Source: Polyangiaceae bacterium (GTDB lineage: Bacteria; Myxococcota_A; Polyangia; Polyangiales; Polyangiaceae). From it: a DNA stretch of 34,994 nucleotides. The translations under genes were made by a program, and so were the position numbers. The stretch is taken from contig JALOQB010000026.1 in assembly GCA_025453595.1 (NCBI GenBank), positions 1 to 34,994 on the forward strand, in the 5' to 3' direction. This document shows positions 1 to 8,666 of the stretch, piece after piece. Each line of letters opens with the position of its first letter. Positions within the stretch are counted from its first letter, which is position 1. Under the pieces are notes generated by a model, which was given only the letters and a program-made list of their open reading frames with translations, made no database searches and had not been told where the DNA came from.

Positions 1-1
1 T

Positions 2-253
2 GACGGCGCAGGCTTCGCCAATCCGGTGATGATGGTGGACCCGGATGGGGAGTTCGTGGTTCCGATGCTCTTTGGGGCGGCGATCAGTGTATTTACAAAC
101 GGTATAAACAACATATCATCCGGACAGGGATTCTTTAAGGGGGCAGGGAAAGCGGCGGGTTTGCTTCCAGCGCCGGGCGTGGTAGCGGCGACGCGCAGGG
201 CGGGGGGAGAGGTGCGCCCGGTGATGGGCCTGACGTGGAGCGGACGCTGGTGA
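2..253 (+). pseudogene. 3' remnant of an RHS/YD-repeat-like protein (5' end outside window)
   Basis: The frame is open from the window edge, so the gene begins upstream. It reads N-P-V-M-M-V-D-P-D-G-E near residues 7-17, which resembles the NPxxxxDPDG signature closing the core of RHS/YD-repeat proteins. A hydrophobic and glycine-rich stretch (ISVFTNGINN, GFFKGAGKAA) follows, as in the post-core region of many RHS proteins. After about base 155 the resemblance stops, the DNA changes from comparatively AT-rich (about 88-145) to very GC-rich, and the frame ends at 253. I infer that the C-terminal variable domain was lost by deletion or recombination. The tail overlaps the start of the next gene. 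It could instead be an intact gene with a short tail; the upstream sequence is not visible. Confidence 0.5.
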
Positions 254-1185
254 GCGAGAAGCAGTGGTTGATCGAGCAGGGTGACGAGGGCGAGCGCCTG
301 GACAAGCTGGTGGCCCGGAAGTCGGGGCTGAGCCGCGCCGAGGTGAAGCGCCTCTTCGAGGAGAAGCGGGTGCGGATCGGCCGGAACCAGGCGTCCAAGG
401 GGGATGTGGCGCGAGCGGGGGGTACGGTGACCGTGACCCTGCCGGACGGGCCGGAAGGGGCGGTGCCCGAGGAGGCGCCGGCCACCCCGCTGGTGGTGCT
501 GCTGGAGCGCGCGGACGTGGTGGTGGTGGACAAGCCCGCGGGGCAGCCCACGGCGCCGCTCCGGGTGGGCGAGACCGGCACGCTGGCGAACGCGCTGGCG
601 GGGCGCTACCCGGAGATGGCGGGGTTCGGCGCTTCCCCGCGGGAGCCGGGGTTGATCCATCGGCTGGACAACGACACCTCCGGCGTGGTGGTCGCGGCGC
701 GGACGAAGGCGGCCTACGATGCGCTGGTAGTGGCGCTGCGGGATGGCAAGATCCACAAGCAGTACCTGGCGCTGTGCCACGACCTGGACGGGGCGCTCCC
801 CGATCAGGGGACGATCGAGATCCCGCTGGCGCCGCACCCCAAGGATCGGCGGCGGGTCCTTGCCTGCCTGCACCCGCGGGACGTCGAGCGCCTCTCCCCG
901 CGAGAGGCGGTCACTCATTACAGCGTCCAGCGGCGCCACGGCGATCTGGCCCTGGTCGAGCTCAAGGCGCCTCGCGCCCTGCGGCATCAGATCCGGGCGC
1001 ACCTGGCGGCGATCCGCTGCCCGATCGTGGGCGACGTGCTCTACGGGGCCCCCCCCCAGGAAGGGCTGGACCGCCACGCGCTCCACGCCTCCTCGGTGGT
1101 GTGGGGAGGGAGCGCGGTGGTGCCGGCCTTCGCGGCGGTCTCGCCCCTGCCTCCGGAGCTCGCTTCCTTGCTCCCCGGAGAATAA
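250..1185 (+). CDS. RluA-family pseudouridine synthase
   Basis: Predicted to isomerise specific uridines of rRNA or tRNA to pseudouridine in the cytoplasm. An N-terminal S4-like RNA-binding region (about residues 10-70, with RLDKLV and LSRAEVKRLF) precedes the catalytic domain. The family motif HRLDNDTSG lies at residues 138-146, with the catalytic aspartate at about D140, and RHALHA and HQIRAHL blocks follow. The length of about 311 residues is normal for the family. Two GTG starts are possible, at 235 and 250. I prefer 250 because GGAG lies 9 nt upstream, whereas 235 has no close ribosome-binding site. The exact target (RluA, RluC or RluD type) cannot be read from sequence alone. Confidence 0.9.
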   Translation: MSEKQWLIEQGDEGERLDKLVARKSGLSRAEVKRLFEEKRVRIGRNQASKGDVARAGGTVTVTLPDGPEGAVPEEAPATPLVVLLERADVVVVDKPAGQPTAPLRVGETGTLANALAGRYPEMAGFGASPREPGLIHRLDNDTSGVVVAARTKAAYDALVVALRDGKIHKQYLALCHDLDGALPDQGTIEIPLAPHPKDRRRVLACLHPRDVERLSPREAVTHYSVQRRHGDLALVELKAPRALRHQIRAHLAAIRCPIVGDVLYGAPPQEGLDRHALHASSVVWGGSAVVPAFAAVSPLPPELASLLPGE

Positions 1186-1242
1186 CGCCCCCTCGACGCT
1201 GGCCCTGGTGTTTGGTCCCAAGGTGAGACACCATGCGCTCTC

Positions 1243-1656
1243 ATGGGGATCGATCAGCAAACGTTCGAGGATGAACGCGGCTTGTTGTTGATACGAAGAG
1301 TGGCGCCCGGGGTGCTGCTTTTCGTGGAAAAAGGGTACCTGGTCGGGGCCCGCGCGCCCCTGATTATCGAGGCAAAAGAGCGTGAATTGAAGTTTTCGCA
1401 GCGCCTGACCCTCTTCGTCGATGCGGAGCAGTTGCAGGGGTACGACCCACCCATCCGCACCATGCCGACCGACTGGCTCAAAAAGAATGCCCAGAAGGTG
1501 GCCGTGCAGCACATGCTGGTGAAGTCGCAGATTGCCCGGATGGGGCTCGCGGTGGCGGGCCTCGCGCTGGGGACGGTGATCAAGGGGCACACCACCCGCC
1601 TCGATTTTGATGCCGCCTTGCGGGCGGTGACGCCCAGGTTAGTGCGCCAGGGTTGA
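1243..1656 (+). CDS. Small hypothetical protein, possibly STAS/SpoIIAA-like
   Basis: 137 residues, no signal peptide, probably cytoplasmic. The first half alternates short hydrophobic strands (LLLIRRVAPGVLLFVEKG, RLTLFVDAEQL) and the second half is helical (QKVAVQHMLVKSQIARMGLAVAGLALG). That layout recalls the SpoIIAA/STAS-like single-domain proteins that are frequent in myxobacteria, but no diagnostic residue is visible and the assignment is only a guess. Third-codon-position GC is lower than in the neighbouring genes. The 57-nt gap after the pseudouridine synthase and the 34-nt gap before the peptidase are short enough for co-transcription, but nothing ties the functions together. Confidence 0.7.
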   Translation: MGIDQQTFEDERGLLLIRRVAPGVLLFVEKGYLVGARAPLIIEAKERELKFSQRLTLFVDAEQLQGYDPPIRTMPTDWLKKNAQKVAVQHMLVKSQIARMGLAVAGLALGTVIKGHTTRLDFDAALRAVTPRLVRQG

Positions 1657-1690
1657 GGTGGCCAGGAGGGGTGAGGCACGATGAGAAACC

Positions 1691-3856
1691 GTGCGACGAC
1701 CTGTCCTTACCTCCCTCGCTGTTGCCTTGCTCGCCCTCGCAGGTTGCGAACCTGCGGTACCCCCGGTCTCTCCGTCGAGCCCTCCGGCCGCCTCCACCTT
1801 GCCGCCGGTCGCCAGCGCCTCTGCCTCGCCAGCCCCGGCAGCCCCGGGGCCTGAGCCGCTGCCGCTCGACGTGGATCCGCCGGCGATCGGGCAGACCGCC
1901 GAGGGGGTGCAGCGGCTCTGCGAGGGGAGCCTGGCGCGGGCGCGGGTGCTGGTCGACGAGATCCGGGCGCTCCGGGGTCAACCGGACGAGGCGCTCACCT
2001 GGGAGGCGACCCTGGGCAAGCTCGACGCGGCCACCCTGGCGGTGCGCAACGCCGGGGATTTCCCCCAGCTGATGGCGGTGGCGCACCCGGAGAAGGCCGT
2101 GCGCGACGCGGCCAAGACCTGCGATCCTCGCATCGACGCCTTCTCGACCGCGCTGTACCTGGACGCGGAGCTTGCCTCGATCTTCAAGCGCTTCGCCGCC
2201 CGCAAGCTGCCGCTGGACGGCCCCCGGGCGCGGCTGCTGGAGCACACCCTGCGGGACTACCGTCGCAACGGCCTGGAGCTACCCCCGGAGAAGCAGGGGC
2301 GGCTACGCCAGCTCAACGAGGAGATCACCAGGCTCTCGCAGCGCTTCGAGAGCAACCTGGCGGAGAGCACGCTGTCGATGAAGGTCAGCCCGGATCAGCT
2401 CCGCGGGCTCCCGGAGAGCTACGTCGCGGCCCACCCGCCGGGGGCCGACGGCAAGGTGACGCTGACGACGGATTACCCGGATTACTTCCCCTTCGTGCAG
2501 TTTGCCGCGGACCGGAAGGCCGCCCTGGAGCTGCACAAGCTGTTCGACAACCGGGCCGCGGACAAGAACCTCCCGGTGCTCGACGAGCTGCTCAAGCTGC
2601 GGCACGAGAAGGCCACCCTGCTGGGCTACGCGACCTGGGCTGATTACATCCTCGAGGTGCGCATGGCCCGCGACGCGCGCTCCGTCGCCTCCTTCCTCGA
2701 CGGGCTGCGGGGCCACCTGAAGGAGCAGGGGCAGCGGGAGTTTCGCGAGCTGATCGCCATGCACCACAAGCTCGGCGGCTCGAAGCAGGAGCCGCCCCCG
2801 CTGTCGGACCGGCTCTACCTGGAAGAGCAGGTCCGCAAGGCGCGCTACGGCGTCGATTCGAAGGTGGTCAGCGAGTACTTCGAGATAGGCCGGGTCAAGA
2901 AGGGCATCCTGGACATCACCGGCCGCATCTTCGGCGTCTCGTTCCGGCCCGCCCAGGCCCCCGTCTGGCACCCGGACGTCGAGCCTGTGGAAGTTCTGGA
3001 CAAAGACGGGAAGCTGCTGGGTCGTTTTTACTTCGACCTGTACCCGCGTCCGGACAAGTACAAGCATGCGGCGGTGTTCAGCATCCGGGAGACCTCGCGG
3101 GACGGCGAGGGCAAGCGGCGGGTGCCGATCGCGGCGATCGTGTGCAACTTCCCGAGGCCTGGCGGGGGTGCGCCGGCGCTGATGAGCCACGGGGACGTGG
3201 CGACGTTCTTCCACGAGTTTGGCCACGTGCTGCACCACCTGCTGAGCGAGGCAGAGCTGGCGAGCTTCTCGGGGACGTCGGTCCCCCGGGATTTCGTGGA
3301 GGCGCCCTCGCAGATGCTGGAGGAGTGGGCCTGGTCCCGGGAGACGCTGGCGCTCTTTGCGAGGCACCACCGGACCGACGAGCCGCTGCCCGCGAAGCTG
3401 TTCGAGTCGATGAGCAAGGCGCGCTCGTTCGGGCGCGCGGTGATGACCCAGCGGCAGCTCTTCCTGGCCTCGCTGGACCAGGCCTACCACACGCGAGGGC
3501 CTGGCCTGGATACGACCCGCGTGCTGGAGGAAGTGCAGAACGCGAACATGCCCTACAAGTACATCCAGGGGACGCATTTTCAGGCCTCGTTTGGCCACCT
3601 GATCGGCTACGACGCGGGGTACTACGGCTACCAGTGGGCGCTGTCGCTTGCGCGGGATCTGTTCACCCGGTTCCAGGCCGAAGGGCTGCTCAACGAGCGC
3701 ACCGCGGCGGCGTACCGGGAGGCCATCCTGGCGCCGGGTGGCAGCGACGATCCCGCGCGCCTGGTCGAGCGCTTCCTGGGGCGCGCCCCCTCGGACGCGG
3801 CGTACAAGCGGTTCCTCTCGGGGGAGGAGGGCCCGGTGAAGGCCCGGGCGAGGTGA
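1691..3856 (+). CDS. M3-family zinc oligopeptidase, lipoprotein
   Basis: A thimet/oligopeptidase-F-type metallopeptidase (family M3) that should cleave short peptides outside the cytoplasm. The N-terminus is a lipoprotein signal ending in a lipobox with C19 (LALAGC), followed by a Pro/Ser/Ala-rich linker to about residue 60. The zinc motif HEFGH places H508 and H512 as ligands and E509 as catalytic base. The downstream FVEAPSQ supplies the third ligand, E537, 25 residues after H512 as expected for M3. The 721-residue length fits. The start is GTG at 1691, since the nearby ATG at 1681 is in another frame and soon stops; AGGAGG lies somewhat far upstream (about 1663). M3 enzymes are often cytosolic, so the lipid anchor is noteworthy but is common in myxobacteria. 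Confidence 0.93.
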   Translation: MRRPVLTSLAVALLALAGCEPAVPPVSPSSPPAASTLPPVASASASPAPAAPGPEPLPLDVDPPAIGQTAEGVQRLCEGSLARARVLVDEIRALRGQPDEALTWEATLGKLDAATLAVRNAGDFPQLMAVAHPEKAVRDAAKTCDPRIDAFSTALYLDAELASIFKRFAARKLPLDGPRARLLEHTLRDYRRNGLELPPEKQGRLRQLNEEITRLSQRFESNLAESTLSMKVSPDQLRGLPESYVAAHPPGADGKVTLTTDYPDYFPFVQFAADRKAALELHKLFDNRAADKNLPVLDELLKLRHEKATLLGYATWADYILEVRMARDARSVASFLDGLRGHLKEQGQREFRELIAMHHKLGGSKQEPPPLSDRLYLEEQVRKARYGVDSKVVSEYFEIGRVKKGILDITGRIFGVSFRPAQAPVWHPDVEPVEVLDKDGKLLGRFYFDLYPRPDKYKHAAVFSIRETSRDGEGKRRVPIAAIVCNFPRPGGGAPALMSHGDVATFFHEFGHVLHHLLSEAELASFSGTSVPRDFVEAPSQMLEEWAWSRETLALFARHHRTDEPLPAKLFESMSKARSFGRAVMTQRQLFLASLDQAYHTRGPGLDTTRVLEEVQNANMPYKYIQGTHFQASFGHLIGYDAGYYGYQWALSLARDLFTRFQAEGLLNERTAAAYREAILAPGGSDDPARLVERFLGRAPSDAAYKRFLSGEEGPVKARAR

Positions 3857-3866
3857 AGGGGCTGGC

Positions 3867-4793
3867 TCAGCGTTGCACCCACTGGCCGCCGCTCTCGACA
3901 GCCATGGAGCGCATCATCGGGGCATCCTGGTTGCTGCCGACGCCGACGGTGTCGAAGCGCACGCCCCGGCGTATCTCGATGCGGGCCTCGGCGAGCAGCT
4001 GGTCGCGGGTGCCGCCGGTGTTGGTCAGGCCATCGGACAGGAACACGACGCGGGAGGGGCGAGTGGTGTAAGCCGTGCGCAGGGCGGGCACCGCGGCGGT
4101 GGCGCCGTCCGGGCCGATGGTGCGCACGAAGTTCATCGCGTTCCAGCGGGCCAGCGGCGTCATGGTGGTGAGCTGCGGCGCATAGGCCGACACGCGTTCG
4201 TTGAAGAAGACGATGTTGAAGCGAGTCCCGTCGGGCAGGGCGGCCAGCGCGGCCGCAAGCTCGGACCTGGCGGTCTCCATCTTGGAAGGGGTGGACACAG
4301 GTTGCAACGCCAGGGGGCCGCGCTGGAGCCAGGCGGTCGGCGACAGGGGCTGGGGGGGCGCTGCCAGGAGCTGGAACCCCACGGACGCCGCCAGCGCGAT
4401 GGGGTTCGAGCTGGGGACCCCCGAGGAGGCTTCCGTCATCGACGCCGAGCGATCGAGCACGAAGACCACATCCTGGCTACCGGCCAGCGGGATGCCGTAA
4501 AATACAGGGCTCCAGGGGGCCACCGGCACGCTCCCTGCGGTGCCCCCTGACGCGGAGCCTTCGACCGTGGCACCGCCCTGGGCGCCCCCTTGCGCCCCGC
4601 CTCCGACCTGGACGCCCCCTCCGAGCGAGCCGCCCGCGGTGGCTCTGGACCCGAACCCTCCCTGGGCGCTGCCCCAGCCGCCGCCGTCCACGCACGCGCT
4701 CTGCGCGGCGCGCGCCGAGACGCCCGCGGAGCACCCGCCGAGCATGGAAGTGACCGGGATGAAGAACGCGAGATAAGGAACGAAGAGACGCAT
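3867..4793 (-). CDS. von Willebrand factor A domain lipoprotein
   Basis: 308 residues. The frame is open further upstream, but the start is set at the ATG at 4793 because a strong GGAGG lies 6 nt before it and a clean lipoprotein signal follows (MLGGC lipobox, C21). Residues about 36-90 are a Gly/Ala/Ser-rich flexible spacer. The vWA domain begins near residue 107. Its MIDAS motif is DRSAS (D114, S116, S118), and SDGLTNTGG later supplies the distal acidic/Thr region. MIDAS-competent vWA domains bind Mg2+ and mediate protein-protein contacts, so a role in assembling a cell-surface complex is plausible. It ends 10 bp from the convergent peptidase gene. No partner is evident nearby. Confidence 0.88.
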   Translation of the reverse strand: MRLFVPYLAFFIPVTSMLGGCSAGVSARAAQSACVDGGGWGSAQGGFGSRATAGGSLGGGVQVGGGAQGGAQGGATVEGSASGGTAGSVPVAPWSPVFYGIPLAGSQDVVFVLDRSASMTEASSGVPSSNPIALAASVGFQLLAAPPQPLSPTAWLQRGPLALQPVSTPSKMETARSELAAALAALPDGTRFNIVFFNERVSAYAPQLTTMTPLARWNAMNFVRTIGPDGATAAVPALRTAYTTRPSRVVFLSDGLTNTGGTRDQLLAEARIEIRRGVRFDTVGVGSNQDAPMMRSMAVESGGQWVQR

Positions 4794-4957
4794 GATGAAC
4801 CTCCGGAGCCGATACCCTCGGCAAGAGCCATGGCACCTAGCAGCGGCCGTACCAGCGCAGGATCGCGAGGTTTTTGGGCGAATTTTCGCCGGACACCAAC
4901 TCTGGTTTACACCCGGTGGACCACCGTTGGCGTCGCACACCAGCCGACCGTGGTGGT

Positions 4958-5728
4958 TCAGCGGTGGACCATCTGCCAGAGCACCCGGGCGGCGAGGGCG
5001 AGGCTGATCACCACGGCGACCGCGCGCACCAGGGAGGCGCCGCGCTTCACCGCCAGCTCGGTGCCCACGTAGGCCCCCGCCACCTGGGCGGCGCCCATCG
5101 GCAGGGCGAGCTCCCAGCGGATCGCGCCGCTCAGCGCGAAGGCCGTGAAGGCCGCGAGGTTGCTGGCGAAATTGGCGACCTTGGCGTTGCCCGAGGCCGC
5201 CACCAGGTCATCGCCGAAGGCGTAGGCGTAGGTCAGCAGCAGGAAGGTGCCGGTGCCGGGGCCGAAGAAGCCGTCGTAGGCCCCCAGCACCAGGGCCACC
5301 GCCAGGGCCGCGAGGCGTGGCGCCCGGTCGACCCAGCGGGCCCGGGTCGCGGCCTCGGGGCGCCGCACAAAGGCGAGGGCCGAGGCCAGCACCAGCAGCA
5401 CCAGCACCAGCGGCCGTAGCACCGTCGGATCGAGGTGCAGCACCAGCCGGGCCCCCAGCGCCGAGCCCAGGGCCGCCGCGGTGAAGCTCCAGGGGGCGCG
5501 CCCACGATCGATCTGGCCATGCCTCAGGAAGCGGAAGAAACTCGCGCTGGAGCCGAAGACCGCCTGCCCCTTGTTGGTCGCCAGCGCCACCCGCGGGTCC
5601 AGCCCCGCCGCCAGCAGCGCGGGCACCGTGATCAGGCCGCCACCGCCCGCGATCGCGTCCACCAGCCCGGCCCCGAAGGCCGCCGCCACCAGCGCCGCCA
5701 GGGCCCCCTGCGAGAGGTCGAGGCTCAT
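4958..5728 (-). CDS. TSUP (TauE/SafE) family membrane permease
   Basis: 256 residues and almost entirely hydrophobic, with about seven to eight transmembrane segments. The N-terminal block GLVDAIAGGGGLITVPALL is the hallmark of the TSUP/TauE family, and the internal repeat returns in the second half (GAYDGFFGPGTGTFLLL). Family members export sulfite, sulfoacetate or related organosulfur anions, or act in taurine metabolism; the substrate here cannot be assigned. The ATG at 5728 lies 4 nt after the stop of the upstream gene at 5733-6287, so the two are probably one transcript. No sulfur-metabolism gene is adjacent. Confidence 0.93.
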   Translation of the reverse strand: MSLDLSQGALAALVAAAFGAGLVDAIAGGGGLITVPALLAAGLDPRVALATNKGQAVFGSSASFFRFLRHGQIDRGRAPWSFTAAALGSALGARLVLHLDPTVLRPLVLVLLVLASALAFVRRPEAATRARWVDRAPRLAALAVALVLGAYDGFFGPGTGTFLLLTYAYAFGDDLVAASGNAKVANFASNLAAFTAFALSGAIRWELALPMGAAQVAGAYVGTELAVKRGASLVRAVAVVISLALAARVLWQMVHR

Positions 5729-5732
5729 GGCA

Positions 5733-6287
5733 TCAGAGCAGCTGGCGCCAGGACCAGCGCGCCTGGTACGAGCCCTCCTGCGGGCGCTCGACCAGGTAGC
5801 GGACCTCGAGCGCGGGGGCCTCGGTGCCGCCCTGCGCCTCGACCTTCACCCCCGCCGGAGCCTTGCGCACGCAGGGGACAAAGCGCTCGTTGCCCGGCTT
5901 GATGGCGGTGTCGACCAGCCCCACGGTCCCGGCCGGGGTGAGGCGCACCTCGAGGCGCACGTCCACCGTGTCGTTCATGGTCGTCTCGGCCAGGCATGTA
6001 TGGATATTCCGGACAATGGCCCAGCCGGCGTCGTCGACGCGCTGGCTGGCGACGACGGGGGTGGGGCGCTGGGCGCGCTTTCTGGCGGCGTCGCGGCCGG
6101 AGAACCAGAGGGAGGCGGCGAGGACCATGGAGAGGGAGATGAGGCTGAAGAAGACGATGACCACCTTGCCCCCGGGGAGCCGCTCGGTGGAGGGGGCGTA
6201 GAGCTTGAGCTTGCGCTGGAGCTCCTCGTTGCGGGCTTCGAGCTGGGCAACGCGCTCAAGGAGGGCCGGATCGTCGGAGGTCGTCAT
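5733..6287 (-). CDS. Membrane-anchored hypothetical protein (coiled coil, one TM, periplasmic domain)
   Basis: 184 residues. Residues about 8-30 form a short leucine-zipper-like coiled coil (LLERVAQLEARNEELQRKL). A single transmembrane helix lies at about 42-65 (VVIVFFSLISLSMVLAASLWF). The C-terminal domain has two cysteines (in IHTCL and FVPCVRK) and the pattern VRLEVRLTPAGTVG, which resembles the TonB-like/AgmX-type C-terminal domain of many myxobacterial envelope proteins. The coiled coil predicts oligomerisation on the cytoplasmic side. The stop is 4 nt from the TSUP permease start, suggesting co-expression. Function unknown. Confidence 0.8.
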   Translation of the reverse strand: MTTSDDPALLERVAQLEARNEELQRKLKLYAPSTERLPGGKVVIVFFSLISLSMVLAASLWFSGRDAARKRAQRPTPVVASQRVDDAGWAIVRNIHTCLAETTMNDTVDVRLEVRLTPAGTVGLVDTAIKPGNERFVPCVRKAPAGVKVEAQGGTEAPALEVRYLVERPQEGSYQARWSWRQLL

Positions 6288-6334
6288 CGAGGGGGAAGCA
6301 TGGTGGCAATCGAGGGCGAGGGGTAGCCCCAGGA

Positions 6335-6922
6335 TCAGGCGCTGCCGCGGGTGGAGCCGGCGAACCCGAGGGGGGTGGTGCCGAGGGTACGGTAGGCGGC
6401 GTCCCAGAGGGGGTCGAGGTCGTGGGTGCGAAGGAGGTGGGGCGCGATGTCGGCGGGGAGCCAGGAGCCCCGCTGGATCTCGCCCTCGAGCTGCCCGGGG
6501 CCCCAGCCCGCGTACCCCAGGACCAGGTGGAAAAAGGAAGGCCCTTCTCCCCGCGCCACGGCCTCGACCATCGCCCGGGAGCCGGTGGCCGCGAAGCCGT
6601 GGCCCAGGTCATGCTCGTCCTCTTCAGGGTCGAGGGCCGGGGTGCGCTCGAAGAGGAGCCAGACCGAGCCCGCCATCACCGGGCCGCCGACCCGGGCGGT
6701 CGCCTGGAAGGACGTCGTCGAGGGCAAGGTGACCCCCGGAGGGACCAGGGAGGCCTCGGTCAGGAGCCGGTGGACCGGCAGGATCGGTCTCCCGTTGAGG
6801 ATCCAGCCCAGCGCGCCGCTTGCGTTGTGGTGGCCCAGCAGGACAACGGTGCGCTCGAAATGGGGGTCACCGAGCCTGGGTGCGGCCAGCAAGAAGCCTG
6901 GCGCGAGGGAGGTGGTCGCCAT
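6335..6922 (-). CDS. YqgE/AlgH family protein
   Basis: 195 residues, in the usual size range of the AlgH/YqgE (DUF179) family. The start of the fold is typical: LAPGFLLAAPRLGDPHFERTV, then LLGHHNASGALGWILNGRP, with further conserved blocks GGPVMAGSVWLLFE and LVLGYAGWGPGQLEGEI. The family is soluble and of uncertain biochemical role; in Pseudomonas AlgH affects alginate expression. The gene sits between the acyl-CoA dehydrogenase (18-nt gap) and the membrane-anchored unknown (47-nt gap), all on the minus strand, so it may belong to one transcription unit, although no functional link is evident. Confidence 0.93.
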   Translation of the reverse strand: MATTSLAPGFLLAAPRLGDPHFERTVVLLGHHNASGALGWILNGRPILPVHRLLTEASLVPPGVTLPSTTSFQATARVGGPVMAGSVWLLFERTPALDPEEDEHDLGHGFAATGSRAMVEAVARGEGPSFFHLVLGYAGWGPGQLEGEIQRGSWLPADIAPHLLRTHDLDPLWDAAYRTLGTTPLGFAGSTRGSA

Positions 6923-6940
6923 GGCCTCACCGTAGGACCA

Positions 6941-8650
6941 TCACGCGGGAGACGCCACCTCGGCGCGCTCGTCCAGGGCGAGCGCTGCGGCTTCTTCGAG
7001 CGGCTGGGAGCCGAGCCGATCCAGGCCGTGAGCCAGGAAGCGGCGGCCTGCGAGCAAGGGCCTCCGGTCGCCTCGCTGCAGCGACCAGGCCGCCTGCTGG
7101 GCGAGGAGGCAGAGCGCCATGGAGCGACCCACGGTCAGCAGGAACCCCCGCGCTCCGGCCTCCAGGGCCCTCGGATCTCCCTCGCGAGCGCGCTGCAGCC
7201 AGGCCCCGGCGCGCTCGAGGCCCTCGACCCCGCGGCGCGCCAGCTCCTCGGCCTCGGTGCCGGCGGCGGCGCGGGTGCGGCGTAGCGCCTCTTCCCGGAA
7301 GGCGATCAGGCCTTCGCCGCCCTTGCCCAGGGCCCGGAGCGCGTCCAGCGAGAGCACGTTGGTGGTCCCCTCCCAGATCGGGAGCACCTGCGCGTCCCGC
7401 AGGAGCAGCGGGAGCCCCGTGTCCTCGACGTAGCCCGCGCCGCCAAAGCACTCGATCGCCTCGCTCACCACCGACACCACCTGCTTGCCGGTCGTCGCCT
7501 TCACGACGGGGGTGAGCAGGCGCAGGCACAGCAGCTCGGTCTCCGTGGCCTCCTGGTGCTCGGCGCGCCCCAGCAGCTCGACGGCGAAGAAGGTCAGGTG
7601 GAAGCCGGCCTCGTACTCGGCCTGGAGCCCCGCCAGGGTCTCGAGGTGCAGCGGCTTGTCGCTGAGCGGGGCCCCGAAGGCGACGCGCCGGCGGGCGTAG
7701 CTCCGGGCCAGCGCCAGGGAGCGGCGCATGGCGCTGATGGCGCAGACCGCGTTCCAGGTGCGGGTGACGTTCAGCATCGGCGTGATGGATCGGACCCCCT
7801 CGGTCAACCCGACCACCGGCTGGGCCAGCGCGCCGTCCAGCGTGAGCTCGGCGGTCGGTACCTTGCGGGTGCCCAGCTTGTCTTTGAGGCGGTTGACCAG
7901 GATGCGGTTGCGCCACCCGTCCTCCCCGCTCACCTGCACGTAAAACAGCGCCAGCCCCCGGCCCCCCTCCGGGTTGCCTTCCGGTCGTGCCAGGGTCAGC
8001 GCCATCGGCGAGGTGGTGGCCGAGGTGAACCATTTGGTCCCGTGGAGCCTCCAGTTTCCCTCGTGATCCTGCACCGCGCGGGTCTCCGAGATGCCGACGT
8101 CCGAGCCGCCAGTCCGCTCGGTCATCCACTGGCCCGAGGTCCACATCCGCTCCGGATCCCGCGAGGTGAGCCGCGGCACCGCCCGGTCGATCAGCCCCTG
8201 GTTCCCGTGGGTAAGCAGCGTGCGCGCGGCCCCGTCCGTCATCGCGAGGGGGCAGGAGTACACATCGGTCGAGGGGTGAAACAGGTACACCTTGGCGAAC
8301 TGCAGCACGCGGCCCCAGGCCCCCAGGCCCCCCTCGTACGGCGTCGCCACCAGCCCCTCGGTCGCCGCGATCCGGGCGGCCTCCTTCCACAGGGGGGTCA
8401 GCTCGATCTGATCGATCCGCTTGCCCCAGGGGTCGTACGGGATCAACCTCGGCTCCTGGAGCCTGTCTTCCAGCTGCATCCGGTACAGCCGCCCCCCGGA
8501 TGCCTCCCCGAGCCCCCGCAGCTCCCCCTCCCAGTTCTGGCGTAGCTCGGGCGGCGTCACCCGCTCCAGGTACCCGCGCACCACCCGATCGTCGTCAAAC
8601 TGGTTGCCCAGCGACGGCGGTACTTGAAAAAAAGAGCCCGTGGCCTCCAT
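6941..8650 (-). CDS. Acyl-CoA dehydrogenase, AidB-like clade
   Basis: 569 residues from the ATG at 8650. This start is chosen because AGAGG sits just upstream; frames extending to 8740 would run into the divergent gene and read as low-complexity Arg/Ala. The central flavin-binding block reads MTERTGGSDVG, and the C-terminal block reads ECFGGAGYVEDTGLPLLLRDAQV followed by PIWEGTTNV. The longer size and the AidB-type MTE.GGSDV and IWEG..N motifs place it with AidB-like FAD acyl-CoA dehydrogenases rather than the 380-residue short-chain enzymes. It should oxidise an acyl-CoA or have an AidB-like protective role; the substrate is unknown. No electron-transfer flavoprotein genes are nearby. Confidence 0.92.
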   Translation of the reverse strand: MEATGSFFQVPPSLGNQFDDDRVVRGYLERVTPPELRQNWEGELRGLGEASGGRLYRMQLEDRLQEPRLIPYDPWGKRIDQIELTPLWKEAARIAATEGLVATPYEGGLGAWGRVLQFAKVYLFHPSTDVYSCPLAMTDGAARTLLTHGNQGLIDRAVPRLTSRDPERMWTSGQWMTERTGGSDVGISETRAVQDHEGNWRLHGTKWFTSATTSPMALTLARPEGNPEGGRGLALFYVQVSGEDGWRNRILVNRLKDKLGTRKVPTAELTLDGALAQPVVGLTEGVRSITPMLNVTRTWNAVCAISAMRRSLALARSYARRRVAFGAPLSDKPLHLETLAGLQAEYEAGFHLTFFAVELLGRAEHQEATETELLCLRLLTPVVKATTGKQVVSVVSEAIECFGGAGYVEDTGLPLLLRDAQVLPIWEGTTNVLSLDALRALGKGGEGLIAFREEALRRTRAAAGTEAEELARRGVEGLERAGAWLQRAREGDPRALEAGARGFLLTVGRSMALCLLAQQAAWSLQRGDRRPLLAGRRFLAHGLDRLGSQPLEEAAALALDERAEVASPA

Positions 8651-8666
8651 GGTCCCTCTTCGTACC
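8651..8666. promoter_or_regulatory. 16-bp divergent gap between two translation starts
   Basis: The chosen ATG of the dehydrogenase (minus strand, 8650) and that of the lipoprotein (plus strand, 8667) are only 16 bp apart. Both promoters must therefore lie inside the opposing coding region, or one or both starts are wrong. The segment contains the AGAGG ribosome-binding site used by the dehydrogenase. No convincing promoter elements were recognised. Confidence 0.4.

Noticed and set aside
2303..3598. Minus-strand frame (431 codons) opposite the M3 peptidase
   Set aside because: The peptidase motifs HEFGH and FVEAPSQ are on the plus strand; the minus translation has no fold pattern.
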